Shown here: positions 1-11,375 of the stretch, in pieces
How positions within the stretch are numbered: the stretch's first letter is position 1
Layout: each line of letters begins with the position of its first letter
From: Nepenthes gracilis
Taxonomy: Eukaryota; Streptophyta; Magnoliopsida; Caryophyllales; Nepenthaceae
NCBI GenBank assembly: GCA_033239525.1
Contig: BSYO01000011.1
Span: 7,841,973-7,905,972 of the forward strand
Direction: 5' to 3'
DNA length: 64,000 nucleotides
Position numbers and translations under genes: made by a program
The notes under the pieces: model-generated
What the model saw: the letters and a program-made list of their open reading frames with translations, nothing else
Databases searched by the model: none
Told to the model about the DNA's origin: nothing

Positions 1-1460
1 TTTCAAAGTTAATATTTAGTCTTTAGGCTTAGATATTCATGGAGCATCATTTTGTGGGTCCTAAGCTCGGGGGCATAGAGGAAGACTTCATGATGTTGAT
101 TTGGTAATTTCCTATGCTAATAGATTTTGATTTGAATTAGGTAATTAGATGGGCAAATGGAATCATGGATAAGTCTGTGCTTTTATCAAAATCTCAAAAA
201 TTTTAGGACTTAGTTCAAATTTAGGTAAATTATTTTGAAGGGATGACCACGGGTGGGGGTTACTTAAGGTATTCGAGTTGATTCCTCTACTCTTTCCAAT
301 TGATGATTTTCTTTGCATTTTTTCTTAACTGTGTAAGTACGTTTTTCTTAGATTCTATGGCTAAACAAATAAGAACGTATAAAGATTCTAAAATATTTTG
401 GTGAATAAACGTTTACATACATCTATGTCATCTACACTTTCTCGATACCTATTCCATATATGGAGCTTTGTGGTCTTTTTTTGTGCATGGATGCTTATAA
501 ACATGTGACAATTATAGAGTATGATATTAATGAATGTCATAGAAAAGGACTTTAGGTTGACATGTATAGTGCAAGGGATTCTTGCACCATTGGATAGCAA
601 GGAAAAGTCTTTGAGAATCACAATTGTTTAAATTCTTTGACCATTGGATTGTGAGGAGAAATCATAAAAGATTATGTGATAGTCACATGTCAAACTTATA
701 AGTATTGGATTATTTCATACTACTTACAATGCCAATGGCGGTGAAAATATATTAGTCTTTAGTATATAGTAGTAGAATCAGATCCGATGAGATTCTTTCA
801 ATATTTCAATATCTATAAGACCTCTTTGGAGAAAAATTTAAAGGAATCCATATGGTTATTGAGATTCAAATTCAAAGGAATCCATATTACTATTATTGAG
901 ACTTAGATTTAGTAGAATCCACTTGTTGATGATCAATTGAGATCTTTAGATCATGTTATGATAGAGTTGTAGAGTTTTCAAGTGTCACTATTATTACTCA
1001 TTATTGTTTATTGTCATTATTGCTTTTATAGTTATTGATATTGCTAACCTCAAGATTACTATTGTTGTTATCCTTTTATTGTATATTATTATTTGTTAAA
1101 TATTTGACTCACTTATATTTTTGATTCCAAATTAGCATAAGATGGATAGGGCTAGTGAATGATATTTAGCTAAGTTGCTTTCAAGTTATGGATCCTAGAG
1201 CTTAGATGATTTTATATTTGAGTTGAAGTTTCATTTATGTTTTAAATATTGATTATGTTGTGAGACTCTTAAGACTTGCATCCCTGTTATTAATGTTGAT
1301 GTATGGGCTATTGATTACTCTTGATGTTTACAATGAGTTATTCATGATAGTTATTGATGTTTTTATGTAATAAGATTGTTATTGCAAGTTGCTTTTTTAG
1401 AGACAGCGTAGATAGACTAGGTTGCGGTTGTAGATCTGTTTCTGAGTGGTGACATAATCA
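1..1460 (+). repeat. Probable old LTR remnant (right end visible)
   Basis: No coding region is supported. The stretch is AT-rich and resembles the R/U5 part of the chromovirus LTRs elsewhere in the window: a TATTTGACTCACTTA-like block lies near 1100, and the segment runs into TGACA at 1450-1454. A primer-site-like TGGTGTTAGAGCATGAGG follows at 1461-1478. It resembles the tRNA-iMet site TGGTATCAGAGC seen in element E6. The left end lies outside the window. This is inference from motif order; no second LTR copy is visible. Confidence 0.35.
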
Positions 1461-2130
1461 TGGTGTTAGAGCATGAGGTTTTTAGTTGCAACATCATAGT
1501 TTGATCTGTGGTCATTGATTGGGTTTGGATCGTTACAACTTAACTTTTAACTTACTCTTACAATTCACCACATCTCAAATTAGTAGATTTGGGATCAATT
1601 GGTGGCAAGGATGGGTGGTTGTTTAGGAAGATTTTATGTGGGGTTTTGAATAGTTTTGTTAATTTGATTCTTTTATGTTTTGAGATAGAATATTTGGTAG
1701 ATAGCATGTTTAAGATTTGAATGCAACTGTATCCTGAGTGGCCAATGGTCACGCCCTGAATGATGTACGATAAAATTATGCATGATTTTATTTTGTTTAA
1801 TTTTGCAACATGTACTTAATGTTGTGCAGGTGCTCAAAGTTGTGTTCATTGAAGTAAATTCAACCGGATAGTAATAATTATTTATGTATTTGCAATTGCT
1901 AATATTCTGTGCAGTGTGTGGCAGGGATTTGGGCATTAGAGGTACCAAATTGAGGCAAATTCTAAATGATTAACGTTAATGCTTGTCCCATCTTAGGTTA
2001 ATAATTTTTGGCACATATTCTAATAATACAGTCATGATTATTTATTTATTTTTATATAAATTTGTTAATATGAATAAATAAATAAAATATTATATTATTT
2101 GATGGTATTTTAAATATTAATAATGGATTA
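1461..2130. other. AT-rich stretch without recognisable gene
   Basis: Apart from the primer-site-like motif at its left edge, I see nothing that can be assigned. Short ORFs on both strands lack any recognisable domain. The stretch ends at the left target-site duplication of element E1. Confidence 0.5.
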
Positions 2131-2135
2131 CATCC

Positions 2136-3116
2136 TCATGGATACACCTATAGTGGGTTGGTCCTAGAAGGATGAACGGCCCAAATCCATGAAGGTCCAT
2201 ATATCTGAGCCTGGAAGGTCAACACGTGCCGTTGACCTGTCGAAAGGCCAAATGGACTCGCATAAGGATGGGTAACTGACTCATAGAGACGGTCAATATT
2301 CTGTTGACCAAAATTGCCACAGTAGGCTGGCTCCAAAACAGGCATCACGTGGGCCAAGCCTAGTTTGACCCACACTCCCATTCATGACTAACAACGATTC
2401 TCTTTTCTGATTTCTCGCTCTTCCAAAAGGCAATCACCATTACAATGGTCATAAGTAGATTCAGCGGCCTCACACGAGGAAAGCGTCAGATTCTCTCCTT
2501 TGTCTACAGCGAACCCTAATAGTTACAAAATATAGAAGGAAATTAATCATCCCAAGGAGTCGTTACCACCATTAAAGCTCCACGCCAAGAAAGGAAGCCT
2601 GCCCAACAGAGCACGGGAATCAAGCATTCCTATTAAAGGAAGGATGCCCAGCATCTTAACTATAAAAGCTCATGGAGTCCTCACTCTAGGGCACGCTCTC
2701 ATCTTGGCATATAGACGCTCTCCTTCCTGCTAGAAATCTCTCTAAAAAAGCTCACACTCTCTCTAAGAAGAATCCCTAACAAGCTATCACGCTTATGGGA
2801 TGCCAACCTTCTCACACACTCTCTCTTCTCTGTCACTACGTCCCTTAGGAACACAGTGCAAGAAGTTAGCGCTCCATTCGAGTTACGATAAGTCTCTCAC
2901 GATGAGATTAAGACCCTAACCACAAACATTCTCAGTATTTTTCCTCATTGTATCTTTCCCTTAACCTTCACGATTATTTGAATGCTGTTTACTGACTTGA
3001 GTGTTAGAGTATTTTTGGTAGGATAATATCTCGCTGACACCTGACTTCTCATTTATGCCAGAGTCAATGATCGATTTGACCCAAACCTATTCGAAACTTG
3101 AATCCATGACGCATCA
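2136..3116 (+). repeat. E1 5' LTR
   Basis: About 980 bp. It aligns along its length with 14436-15452, for example the shared GGTCGAAAGGCCAAA-type block near 2240 and 14540 and the shared TATA region. It starts TCATGGATAC and ends GACGCATCA, followed directly by the primer site. The copies differ by many substitutions and short indels, so the insertion is old. Confidence 0.9.
2660..2669 (+). promoter_or_regulatory. TATA box of E1 5' LTR
   Basis: CTATAAAAGC followed by CATGGAGTCCTCACTC-like sequence, conserved in the 3' LTR at 14960-14969 (TTATAAAAGC). The position within the LTR, about 450 bp before its end, fits the U3/R boundary. Confidence 0.65.
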
Positions 3117-3135
3117 TTGACGCCATCTGTGGGAA
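3117..3135 (+). other. E1 primer-binding site
   Basis: TTGACGCCATCTGTGGGAA starts at the first base after the LTR. It matches in form the E2 site (TGGCACCGTCTATGAGAAC, minus strand), so both elements probably used the same tRNA primer type. I did not identify the tRNA. Confidence 0.7.
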
Positions 3136-3211
3136 GCGCTTAGGAGAAGCCTACCACATTGCTCAGATACTTTCTTCAGCTTCACCTTTAAAATTCGCGG
3201 CATCATCTAAA

Positions 3212-4865
3212 ATGGTGAACATGAGAGCACAAGCAAGCGAGCCCGCCAGAAACGTGACCTCGCCCGAGCAGGACCACGTTGCTGGTACCCTGGTCAATGG
3301 GACGGTCAACGAGGTGCCCACACCCTTCTTCTAAAATCTGGTGGAGTACATGTAGAATACAAACAAGATGCTCTAAATACTCTGCTCCCACCAGGAGCAT
3401 GCACGGTAGGGGGCTCTGCCCATAGCAGCCCCTGCGCCGGCCTCCAAGAGAGGAGGCTAAAGGAAGAAGAAACTGGCCAGAAAATCTAGAGGACCGGCCA
3501 ACATTTAGATGCCAGAGTCCTCACAGGCCTAAAGTTGACTAAGGCCTGAGGAGCGTTCAGACACATGACTTTGGAAGAAAGTCTAGAACGATGGAACCCT
3601 CGATATTCTCGGGTAAATTCGAGGCCCCGAGTCCATGAAGGAACCTCCAGAGCCGTTAGATCTACTGGAGGTAGTAGTCGGCCGGCTATTGGACACATCA
3701 GAGGAAGGACGGAGTTGAGAACATATATCAACTCCAAAAGACGAGACAACGTAGCCCGAACAGATCCAAGATGGGAGAAAATCTGGAACTACGATGAATG
3801 CACGATAGATCTGGACAGTTCTCCTTTCGCAGCGGAGATTTTGAATCATCCAATGCCGACAAAATTCAAAATGCCAACCCTTGACTCATACGATAGAGTG
3901 CTGATCCCATGGATCACCTCAATCGCTTTCGCACCCATCTAAATCTGTAAGGGTTGGAAGACGCAGCCATGTGTTGTTGTTTCTCGCTTACCTTAAAGGG
4001 GGATGCTCGCATTTTGTTCCATCACCTCCCATTGGATTCGATCTGGAGCTTCCGGGAGCTAACTGATCTATTCTTGGCGCAATACGCCTCCAACCGTCGA
4101 GAAGAGAAGTAGCCTTGGCATCTATTGCACATCAATCAAAAGCACAGGAAGAATCCACGAAGATTTTTGGATTGCTTCGTGGCAGAAGCCAGGTGGATCC
4201 CTAGGCTCACTGAGGAGATGAAGGTTGATAATTTTATCTCCGCACTGACGTACGGGAACTTCTTTAGGCACCTGGCGCATAAGAATCCGTAGACCTTCTG
4301 GGAAATAGAATCTATCACCAAGGCTTATGCAGCAGCTAAGAAAGCCAACGAGGCTAAGTGACCTGAGCAAACCGAACAGGCTTGCTCTTTCTTGGCAGAA
4401 GGAAAGAAGAAGTACAGTGGCTGCGACCACTCCTGTAGGAAGCACCACAGGACCGGACCACCAGAGCATAAAGATTATGGGTCGATCAACCTGACGTCCT
4501 TGACTGACACACGTTCAAATGTCTTCATGTATATCCGTGGAAAAAAATTCCTTAAGTGGCCAAAATCACTTAAGAAAGCGGAAGGAGGAAATCCAGCCAA
4601 GTATTGTGATTTCCATCGATCTTCCGAACACACCACGGAAAATTGCAAGACTCTCCAGCGGGAGATAGAAGAATGGATTCGTAGAGGCCATCTCACCAGA
4701 TTCGTCAAGAACCCTGGCCAGAGCTCCAACACTGCAGGCGGAGAGGGACCAGAGCCTTCTCCTTCAAGGAATAAGGTCGCAGCAAGAGTGGTCAATGTGA
4801 TCACGACTCGACTGGTCAAAAATCCGACAGACCACAAGGAACAGCAGACTGGGAGAAAGAAATAG
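3212..4865 (+). pseudogene. gag: E1 gag remnant
   Basis: Capsid-type Gag of a Tat element, which would package the element RNA. The first plausible start is the ATG at 3212, about 75 bp after the primer site. The frame is broken by several stops and shifts. The middle (about 3830-4100) keeps the retrotransposon gag pattern: a P-T-KFKMP-L-YD block, then the decayed capsid core. The best surviving piece, 4392-4865, holds a zinc-knuckle-like CDFHRSSEHTTENC followed by KTLQREIEEWIRRGHL, a layout typical of Tat Gag C-termini and also found in E2. It ends at a TAG at 4863-4865. Pseudogene by multiple disruptions. Confidence 0.75.
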
Positions 4866-5345
4866 TGCACTAAAGATAATATCATTAGTTTTAGTGAAGA
4901 TGACTTCGAACATGTAATTTCTCCTCGCGCAGACCCCCGTGTTGTATCCACGCTTGTTTCAAATGGTAGCATCGACTACTAGCTGAAAAGAGTGTTTATT
5001 GATAATGAAAGTTCATGTGATTTGTATTACCTTGATGCATTCTTTAAACTCGATTTAAAAAAGAGTCAGTTAAAATCTGCCAAAGGCCCGCTATACGGCA
5101 TTGACAACGAACCTATGCCTGTCCAAGGGATGATCCAGTTAGAAGTCACCCTAGGTACATACCCAAGAACGACGAGCCATACGCTCACCTTCTTAGTGAT
5201 CGACCTTCCCTCCGTCAATAATGCTATACTAGGCCTTCCGTGCCTAACAGCGTTCAGAGTCGTCACTTCGATTCCGCACCTCAAGATAAAATTTCTGACA
5301 GCATGCAGTGTGGGCGAAGTGTTGGGTGACCAAGTCACTCGGTAG
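4866..5345 (+). pseudogene. pol: E1 aspartic protease remnant
   Basis: Retropepsin-type protease that would cut Gag-Pol. The open piece 4992-5345 begins VFIDNESS (GTG at 4992), where the active-site triplet is read as DNE; E2 has DNG. About 70 residues on comes NAILGLPCLTAF, the conserved block near the end of retropepsins. The E2 protease aligns well (SQLK, LYG-DNE, PVQG or PIQG, LGTYP, FL-DLP, NAIL). The upstream part contains a TAG just before 4992. Function would also be doubtful because of the changed active-site triplet. Confidence 0.75.
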
Positions 5346-5399
5346 ACGTATTACATATCCCAGATCGCCCCAAGTGGTAGCACCAAGTCAGCAGGAGAA

Positions 5400-6091
5400 C
5401 TCGACCATCGAGACAACAAGCGAAGTTCAGAGAGGTAATCGATCTAATCCCACTGAACCCAGAAGATCGAAAAAGGTGCATACAGGTCAGCGGCTCACTC
5501 AACGGGACACTGTGCGACGAGCTGATTATGTTCTTGCAACAGAACGCCGACATCTTTGCATGGACTCCTACTGACATGCTTTGGATTCCGGTCAGAATAA
5601 TGGTCCACAAGTTGAGTCTTGATCCTGGCCGCAAGCCCACAGGTAGAAGTGGAGAAACCAGTCCGTGTAAAAGTTAATCGCTATCTAGGAAGAAGTAAAA
5701 AAGCTTCCGGACGATGGCTTCATCAGGGAGGTCTAGTACTCGGATTGGCTCTTGAACGTCCTCTTGGTAAAGAAAAGTAATAGAAAATGACGAATGTGCG
5801 TTGACTTCACTGACGTTAATAAGGCCTGCCCGAAAGACAGCTTTCCTTTACCCCGAATTGACCTATTGGTGGACTCCACAACTGGGCATGAGCTGTTGAG
5901 CTTCGTGGACGCATACTCGGGCTATAACCAGATCCGAATGAGCTCAGAGAATGAGGAACACACCTTGTTTATGACGGACCACGGCACCTATTGTTACAAG
6001 GTCATGCCTTTTGGTCTAAAAAATGCGGGCGCCACTCACCAACGGCTCGTGAATAAGATGTTCAAAAAGTAGATCAACCGCAATATGGAAG
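5400..6091 (+). pseudogene. pol: E1 reverse transcriptase, 5' part (split by solo LTR)
   Basis: N-terminal two thirds of the Ty3/gypsy reverse transcriptase. The cleanest piece, 5794-6072, reads MCVDFTDVNKACPKDSFPLP, then SFVDAYSGYNQIRM (first catalytic Asp motif), TLFMTDHGTYCYKVMPFGLK and LVNKMFKK. The frame stops at a TAG where a glutamine is expected. The preceding part (5400-5793) carries stops and shifts. The gene is cut at 6091 by a 2.7-kb solo LTR. Its continuation, with the catalytic VDD motif, starts at 8789. Confidence 0.85.
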
Positions 6092-6762
6092 TGTGAGGTT
6101 TAGAAATCAAAAAGGCTTAAAATCAAAATAAAATATTCCACTTAAAACTAGAGTATTTTGATTTCAACTTAAAATCGGAGTGTTTTGATAAGGATGCAAT
6201 CCGGAATAAAGTGTGAAATCTAGAGTGATTATCACAATTGACAATCCAAAGTGTTTTGGCACAAGGGCCGGAGTGGCCTTATGAAGTCGGAGTGGCTTTA
6301 CGCCACTTGAAGGCCGGACCCCTTCATAAAAGTGCAAGAGGCTGGAGTGAATATTAAGAAGATGTTGACCGAACTTAAAGAAGTTGATCGAATTTCAAAG
6401 ATATTATGTTGACCAGACTCGAAAAAGTTGACTGAATTTGAAGAAGCTGACCAGATTCTAAAGACGTTGACCTAATTTTGAAGATGTTGACCGGCCTTAA
6501 GAAGGTTGACCGGCTTTAAGTGGGAAAGTTGACCGGATAAAATCTATAATAAATTGGCTACTGAATTCCGGACAAACTAAAGACAACTTTGGGCGGTTAA
6601 AATCCAACTAGATCCCCACTAAATGGAGTAAGTGAACTACCCTATTGACCGTCTGAAAAGAAGTACCAAGTAGGTGACTTACCCTACTTACTTCCACCTA
6701 ATCACTGAAGGGGAGTACCGAGTAGGTAACTTACCCCCAGCTACTCCACCAAATCCCTCCTC

Positions 6763-6771
6763 TTTATATAC
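6763..6771 (+). promoter_or_regulatory. TATA-like box of nested solo LTR
   Basis: TTTATATAC after a pyrimidine-rich run, about 670 bp into the LTR, at the position of the E6 LTR TATA-like site. It is followed by a purine-rich leader. Confidence 0.45.
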
Positions 6772-7254
6772 TAGGCTTCGGTTGAAGAGGAGAGCGTGAG
6801 TGCGGGCAAGTGAAAGCAGTAAGGAGCGAAGAAGGGAGGAGATCCTCAAGTTAGTCAGAGTGGGCAATCAGGCAAGTGTACACTCTGTTTTTAACTTCAT
6901 AATATTGCAAGTACTTCGGACGTTACTCTTTCAAAGCTGTTTTTAGGAATAGTGTAAGTGTACCCCATATTTTTAAGTTCATGATTTGATACCTTGTTTT
7001 AACTTTGGAATATTGCGAGTGCATTGGACGATCATTCTTTTAAGTTCATATGCCAGATTTTAAAGTTCAAGCACATATATTTCCGTCTTCAAAGTTCCAG
7101 CTTTAAACGAAACTGCCAGTTTTCTCTTCCCATTTAGATTAAATGCATACCGTTTTAATTACCATTTGATAAGTTGTATTCTGGTTCGAATGCATGCTTT
7201 TTGCCTTCTGCTAAACTCATGTTTAAACTGGAGTATATGAAAACGAAAACGTAA

Positions 7255-7725
7255 GCCGGCCTTATAATATAATGTGAAATCGGCTTAAGTAAATATCGAA
7301 ACTGGCCTTGCACGTTAATTCGAAATCGGCCTTGTATTTATAATTTTGAAACCGGCCTTATATCGTATTTTGAAACCGGCATTTGCACTGTAATTTCAAA
7401 ATCGGCCTTGTATCGTATTTTGAAACTGGCATTTACACCGTAATTTCGAAACCGGCCTTGTATCGTATTTTGAAACCGGCATTTGCATTGTGATTTTGAA
7501 ATCGGCCTTGTATCGTATTTTAAAATCGGCATTTGCACTGTGATTTTAAAACCGGCCTTGTATTGTATTTTGAAACCGGCCTTGAATATAAACCGACACT
7601 TGTATTGTAATTTGAAATTGGCATTTGCTCTTTGATTTTGAAATCGGCCTTGATTTGAAACTGGCATTGTATCACAAATTTAAAACCGGCATTTGTAATA
7701 TAATTTTGAAATCGGCTTTGTAAAG
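7255..7725 (+). repeat. About 50-bp tandem array inside solo LTR
   Basis: Roughly nine degenerate units of about 50 bp, each made of two half-units of the type GAAACCGGCCTTGTATCGTA and GAAACCGGCATTTGCACTGT. The minus-strand ORF at 7338-7667 is only the readthrough of this repeat and is not a gene. Confidence 0.8.
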
Positions 7726-8788
7726 TGACGTATAATTTCTATGATTTGAAACAGGCTTAAAGTATATGATTTTTTATCCGGCCTTAAGATATTTGTACAC
7801 AATATCCGCTTTTAATAGTTATGTTTTTGGATCAAATAAGAAGAAAATATTTCTATTATCAAGTTATGGATCCGTGGACTGATATGTAGTCGTTTAGGTT
7901 ATCCATGCCTTAGAACGTTATGGTGGTAATCGAGATAACTCTATCCATGGAGTTATATGTGGTCCGCCTCCTCGTGGCATTATAATAGGAGGGTAGCTTC
8001 TATTCTGTTCTTTAGCCGGCATTCCTTGGATTAGGGAAGGATCTCGTGAGGTGGGATCATCTCGTTTTATTTGTGCTTGCCGCTGGGGAGATGTACACAA
8101 TCTATCCTCGATTATTCGCCCCCTCTGCTAGTAGGGTCTACAAGTAAGGTTCTTTACTGATAAAGATGAGATTTTTGTAAACTATGGAGGTAAGACCGAC
8201 TTCTGCTTTCTGAAACATGAGTACAATGATTTTTGATTTTCCAAGCTTGATCGTTTCTATTTTTACATTTATATCGTAATTTTGCTATAAACTACTTCTT
8301 CATGGCACCTGTTTTATTGAGTTCTGTTCTGCATATATATTTTACTGCATACCTGCACGTACCTTGTTAGGCTTCAACTCACTATTTTGCTATTTTTCTC
8401 CCTCCAGAGAAGACTGTAGAGTTGGGCATGACGAGAAAGACTAGAGTTCAATCTAACAGATTCCTGAAGATTTAAAGCACTTTTGGAAGGAAGCAGTCTT
8501 GATAGAATATATATACGAATTTGTAATTGGACCATTGTGCCTATGTATGCATGAATGAGTTTTTGGGTATGAATATAAATGCTTTGACAGATTTTTAGTT
8601 CGTTTTCCACTACATATTGTTATAGATATTTTATATGGGTCCTAGATGGCATCTGTGATCCTATGTTTGCATGATATGTTATAACTAGATTAGTTGTGTG
8701 CATGTACTGAGTTACGGTACAGACTGTATATTTCTGTGCTGACCGATAGAATCAATTAAAAAAAAAAAAATCCGTTCCGTCACAGAAG

Positions 8789-9640
8789 TGTACGTCGATG
8801 ATATGCTTGCCAGGAGCAGGGCCACCAATGACCATACTTGTGATATGGCTGAATCTTTTGAGGCGCTCCGCGCACAAAAAATAAAGCTAAATCTGGTTAA
8901 GTGCATCTTTGGAGTATCTTCAAGGAAATTTTCGGGATTTATCGTCTCCCAATGAGGGATCGAGGCAAACCCAGAGAATATTAAGGCTCTCACAGATATG
9001 ACTCCACCACGTAGCATCAAGGACGTCCAATGGCTAACCGGACGATTGGTTGCCTTGTCCCGCTTCTTGGCAAAATTAGGCGACAAGTATCAGCCTTTCT
9101 TTAAGGCATTAAGGGGAATGAAAGCGAACGGATTTCAGTGGATGGCGGAGTGCCAAACAGCCTTTGACGAATTGAACCGGATCTGGCCAGTCTATCATTG
9201 CTAATGTCACCCAAGGATAGAGAGGAGCTGTACCTCTACCTAGCAGTGTCGGAGGTGGCCCTGAGCTCCATCCTCGTACACTAGGACTCCGATGCCTAGT
9301 GGCTGGTCTACTACATGAGCAAAACGTTGACTGGCCTAAAGACGTGCTACTCACGTGCAGAAAATTTAGCCTTGGCACTTGTCTTCTCTGCCCGAAAGTT
9401 GAGACCTTACTTCTAGGCTCATCGCGTGATTGTTCTCACCGACCAACTTCTGAAGAGCATTCTCCAGAAACCTGACATTTCTGGACAGTTGGTAAAGTGG
9501 GCTATCGAATTGGGAGAGTTCGAGATCAAATTTCAGCCTCGGCCCGCCATTAAAGGGCAGGCTCTAGCTTACTTTATCGTCGAGACCATGATACCAATTT
9601 TCGAGGAACAGCCCACTGAGGATGCAGAATAGCACAAGGA
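8789..9640 (+). pseudogene. pol: E1 reverse transcriptase 3' part and RNase H
   Basis: The frame resumes with VYVDDMLA; the two catalytic aspartates are at 8797-8802. Then come the thumb region (KLNLVKC, RKFSGFIV) and DVQWLTGRLVALSRFL at 9024-9071. RNase H follows from about 9200: LYLAVSEVALSSIL, then ARKLRPYF, HRVIVLTDQLLKSILQKPDI and WAIELGEFEIKFQPRPAIKG. Stops interrupt it near 9200, 9283 and 9414. The block RPAIKGQALAYFI leads into the second RNase H-like domain, as in other Tat elements. Decayed. Confidence 0.85.
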
Positions 9641-10135
9641 AGAACCGAAATGGGTCCTCAATGTGGACAGATCGTTTACGAACTCAGGCAGTGGAGCCAA
9701 AGTAGTATCCCAAATGGGTTTGAAGTGAAGTACTCGCTCAGACTCGACTTCCCGACGACCAACAACGTTACCAAATACAAAGCCCTATTGGCTGGGTTGA
9801 GGCTGGCTAAAGAGTGCTCGACTAAACGACTGACTATCTACAACGAGGTTAATGGGAGTTTTGAGGCAAACAACCCTCACTTAGCTAAATACTTGGCTAA
9901 GGTGAAGGAGATTAACAGGAGATTTGACAAGGTAACCCTTGTCCATATTCCTAAAACTGAGAACTGGAAGACTGTCCAACTTACCAGGGTGGCAGCGGCT
10001 GAAAACCCAGAGCAGTACTCGAGGGACATGTGAAAAATTCTTAGCACTCTCAGCACAGAGGAGCAAGAAGCAATGCAGATCTCCGAAGTAGAAAACTTGA
10101 TGATGCCGTACCAAAAAATACCTGACAGATAAAGC
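9641..10135 (+). pseudogene. pol: E1 second (archaeal-type-like) RNase H domain
   Basis: Starts KWVLNVDRSFTNSGSGAKVV, where known Tat elements have an L-VDGSS--GSGAGLVL block, then a frameshift. The following part, 9650-10033, has TNNVTKYKALLAGLRLAKEC and VTLVHIPKTENWK. A second RNase H between RNase H and integrase is a hallmark of the Tat lineage. The homologous block in E2 (about 22560-23000, minus) has LHVNGSS. One frameshift near 9700 and a stop at the end. Confidence 0.75.
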
Positions 10136-10975
10136 ACTTTTAGAAGACGCAGATGAAGCCAAGCGGGTCAAAAAGATAGTCGGCTGGTACACCGTGGTCA
10201 ATGGACGACTATATCGCCGTAGTTACTTGATTCCGTACCTCCGGTGCCTCTCTCTTGAGGAGGCCGACTATGCCCTTGGTGAAGTCCATCTCGAGATTTA
10301 CAAATCGCATACTAGCAGCAAGAACTTGGCATTCAAAATCATGCGCCAGAGTTACTATTAGCCAACGAAGAAGAAGGATGCGCTTGAATTCATAAAGAGG
10401 TGTGAAAACTACCAGATTCACGGCAATCTTCACCACCAGCCACCGGTCGAGCTGAAATCCCTCCAGGCTCCATGGCCATTCTCGCAATGGCGGCTTGATA
10501 TTCTCAGTCTGTTGCCCATTGTGATAGGGCAAAAAAAATTCATTATCGCGGATATCGACTACTTCACCAAGTGGGTTGAAGCCATCCCGCTGGCCAAGAT
10601 CACGGATGGAGGCTTAAGGTCGAATCCTTCGATTCATAAGACAACTACCAAAAAATCTGGGAGCACTTGGACTTACCAGAGGAAGCCTGCAACACTGCCA
10701 GATTGTGAACTATAGTCTACCAACAACGGGTCGTGTGCTATTACAACAAAAGGATAAAATTGCGGCAGTTTAACGTTGGGGACTTGGTCTTGCGGAGCAT
10801 CGAGGCCACATGCAAGATTGTCAACCAAAATAAACTTTTCCCAAATTGGAAAAGGCCTTTCTTAGTCTCCGCCATCCTACAGAACAGAGCATATAAACTC
10901 CGGACCTAGGACAGAAAGTTGGTCCTATGGACGTGGAACGCAACCGACCTCAAATGCTACTTCCAGTAAGGGCCC
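10136..10975 (+). pseudogene. pol: E1 integrase, internally deleted
   Basis: The zinc-binding N-terminus is recognisable (10200-10420: a GGVHLEIYKSH-like block, then KRCENYQIHG). The core begins at about 10470 (WPFSQWRLDILSLLP, KKFIIADIDYFTKWVEAIPL), which includes the first catalytic Asp. After TDGG the text jumps to a short scrambled piece and then directly to the C-terminal part (VCYYNKRIKLRQFNVGDLVL, FLVSAILQNRAYKLR, to about 10970). The core segment expected to carry the second Asp and the Glu is absent, so an internal deletion of several hundred bases near 10610-10720 is inferred. E2 keeps the full core. Confidence 0.75.
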
Positions 10976-11109
10976 AGGTAGAACATCCGTGTGTCTGTTT
11001 GTAATTTAATGTACATGCTATATCTAATAAATAAAATAAGCATTTTTTTCTTTTATACTGTGCTGTGTTTTTCTTTTTTGCTTTATATGCATGTACGTAT
11101 GCTTGTTTT

Positions 11110-11375
11110 GTATGTTGTAGGACTACGACCTAGACTATCCCTAAGTCGGGTGGGTTTTCACCCCCTTGTAACTAGACCCTGGTCATCCGGGTGGCTCATA
11201 AGCAGTTGTATTCAAACCCTAGTCATCGAAGCAGCCAATAAGTGGTCGTATTTAAACCTCGGTCATCCGAGTAGCTCATAAGCGGTCGTATTTAAACTTT
11301 GGTCATCCATGTGGCCTACTGACGGTCAAACTAAACCTTGGTCATCTAAGTAGCCCATTCACAGTAAAAATCTTA
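11110..11375 (+). repeat. About 40-bp tandem array between E1 pol and antisense ORF
   Basis: About five degenerate units of the type GGTCATCCGAGTAGCTCATA followed by AGCGGTCGTATTTAAACCTC. Read on the minus strand the unit is ATACGACC...CTACTCGGATGACCGAGGTTT in outline. It shares this pattern with the 42-bp array at 58390-58595 in E3. In both elements the array lies downstream of the extra ORF. Variable tandem repeats in the 3' untranslated region of Tat elements are a known feature. Confidence 0.8.

Larger units (their letters stand above)
6092..8784 (+). mobile_element. Nested solo LTR (Tekay-like) inside E1 RT
   Basis: Begins TGTGAGG and ends CCGTCACA, a perfect 5-base inverted terminal match (TGTGA/TCACA). 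GAAG is repeated at 6088-6091 and 8785-8788; GAAGTG also repeats if the ends are drawn 2 bp later. Removing it rejoins the RT reading frame exactly. There is no gag-pol inside, and its length and CGTCACA end match the LTRs of E6, so it is read as a solo LTR left by recombination between two LTRs. It contains a TATA-like site, a tandem array (7255-7725) and an ATAATAGGAGG block at 7981-7991 shared with E6 LTRs. Confidence 0.8.

Noticed and set aside
4475..4972. 165-aa minus-strand ORF
   Set aside because: It is the shadow of the E1 gag zinc-knuckle region on the other strand; no family features of its own.
7338..7667. Minus-strand repetitive ORF that looks like a repeat protein
   Set aside because: Direct translation of the 50-bp tandem array in a solo LTR; no start context or homolog.
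7255..7725. CRISPR-like regular repeats
   Set aside because: Units are contiguous and degenerate with no unique spacers; plant LTR context.
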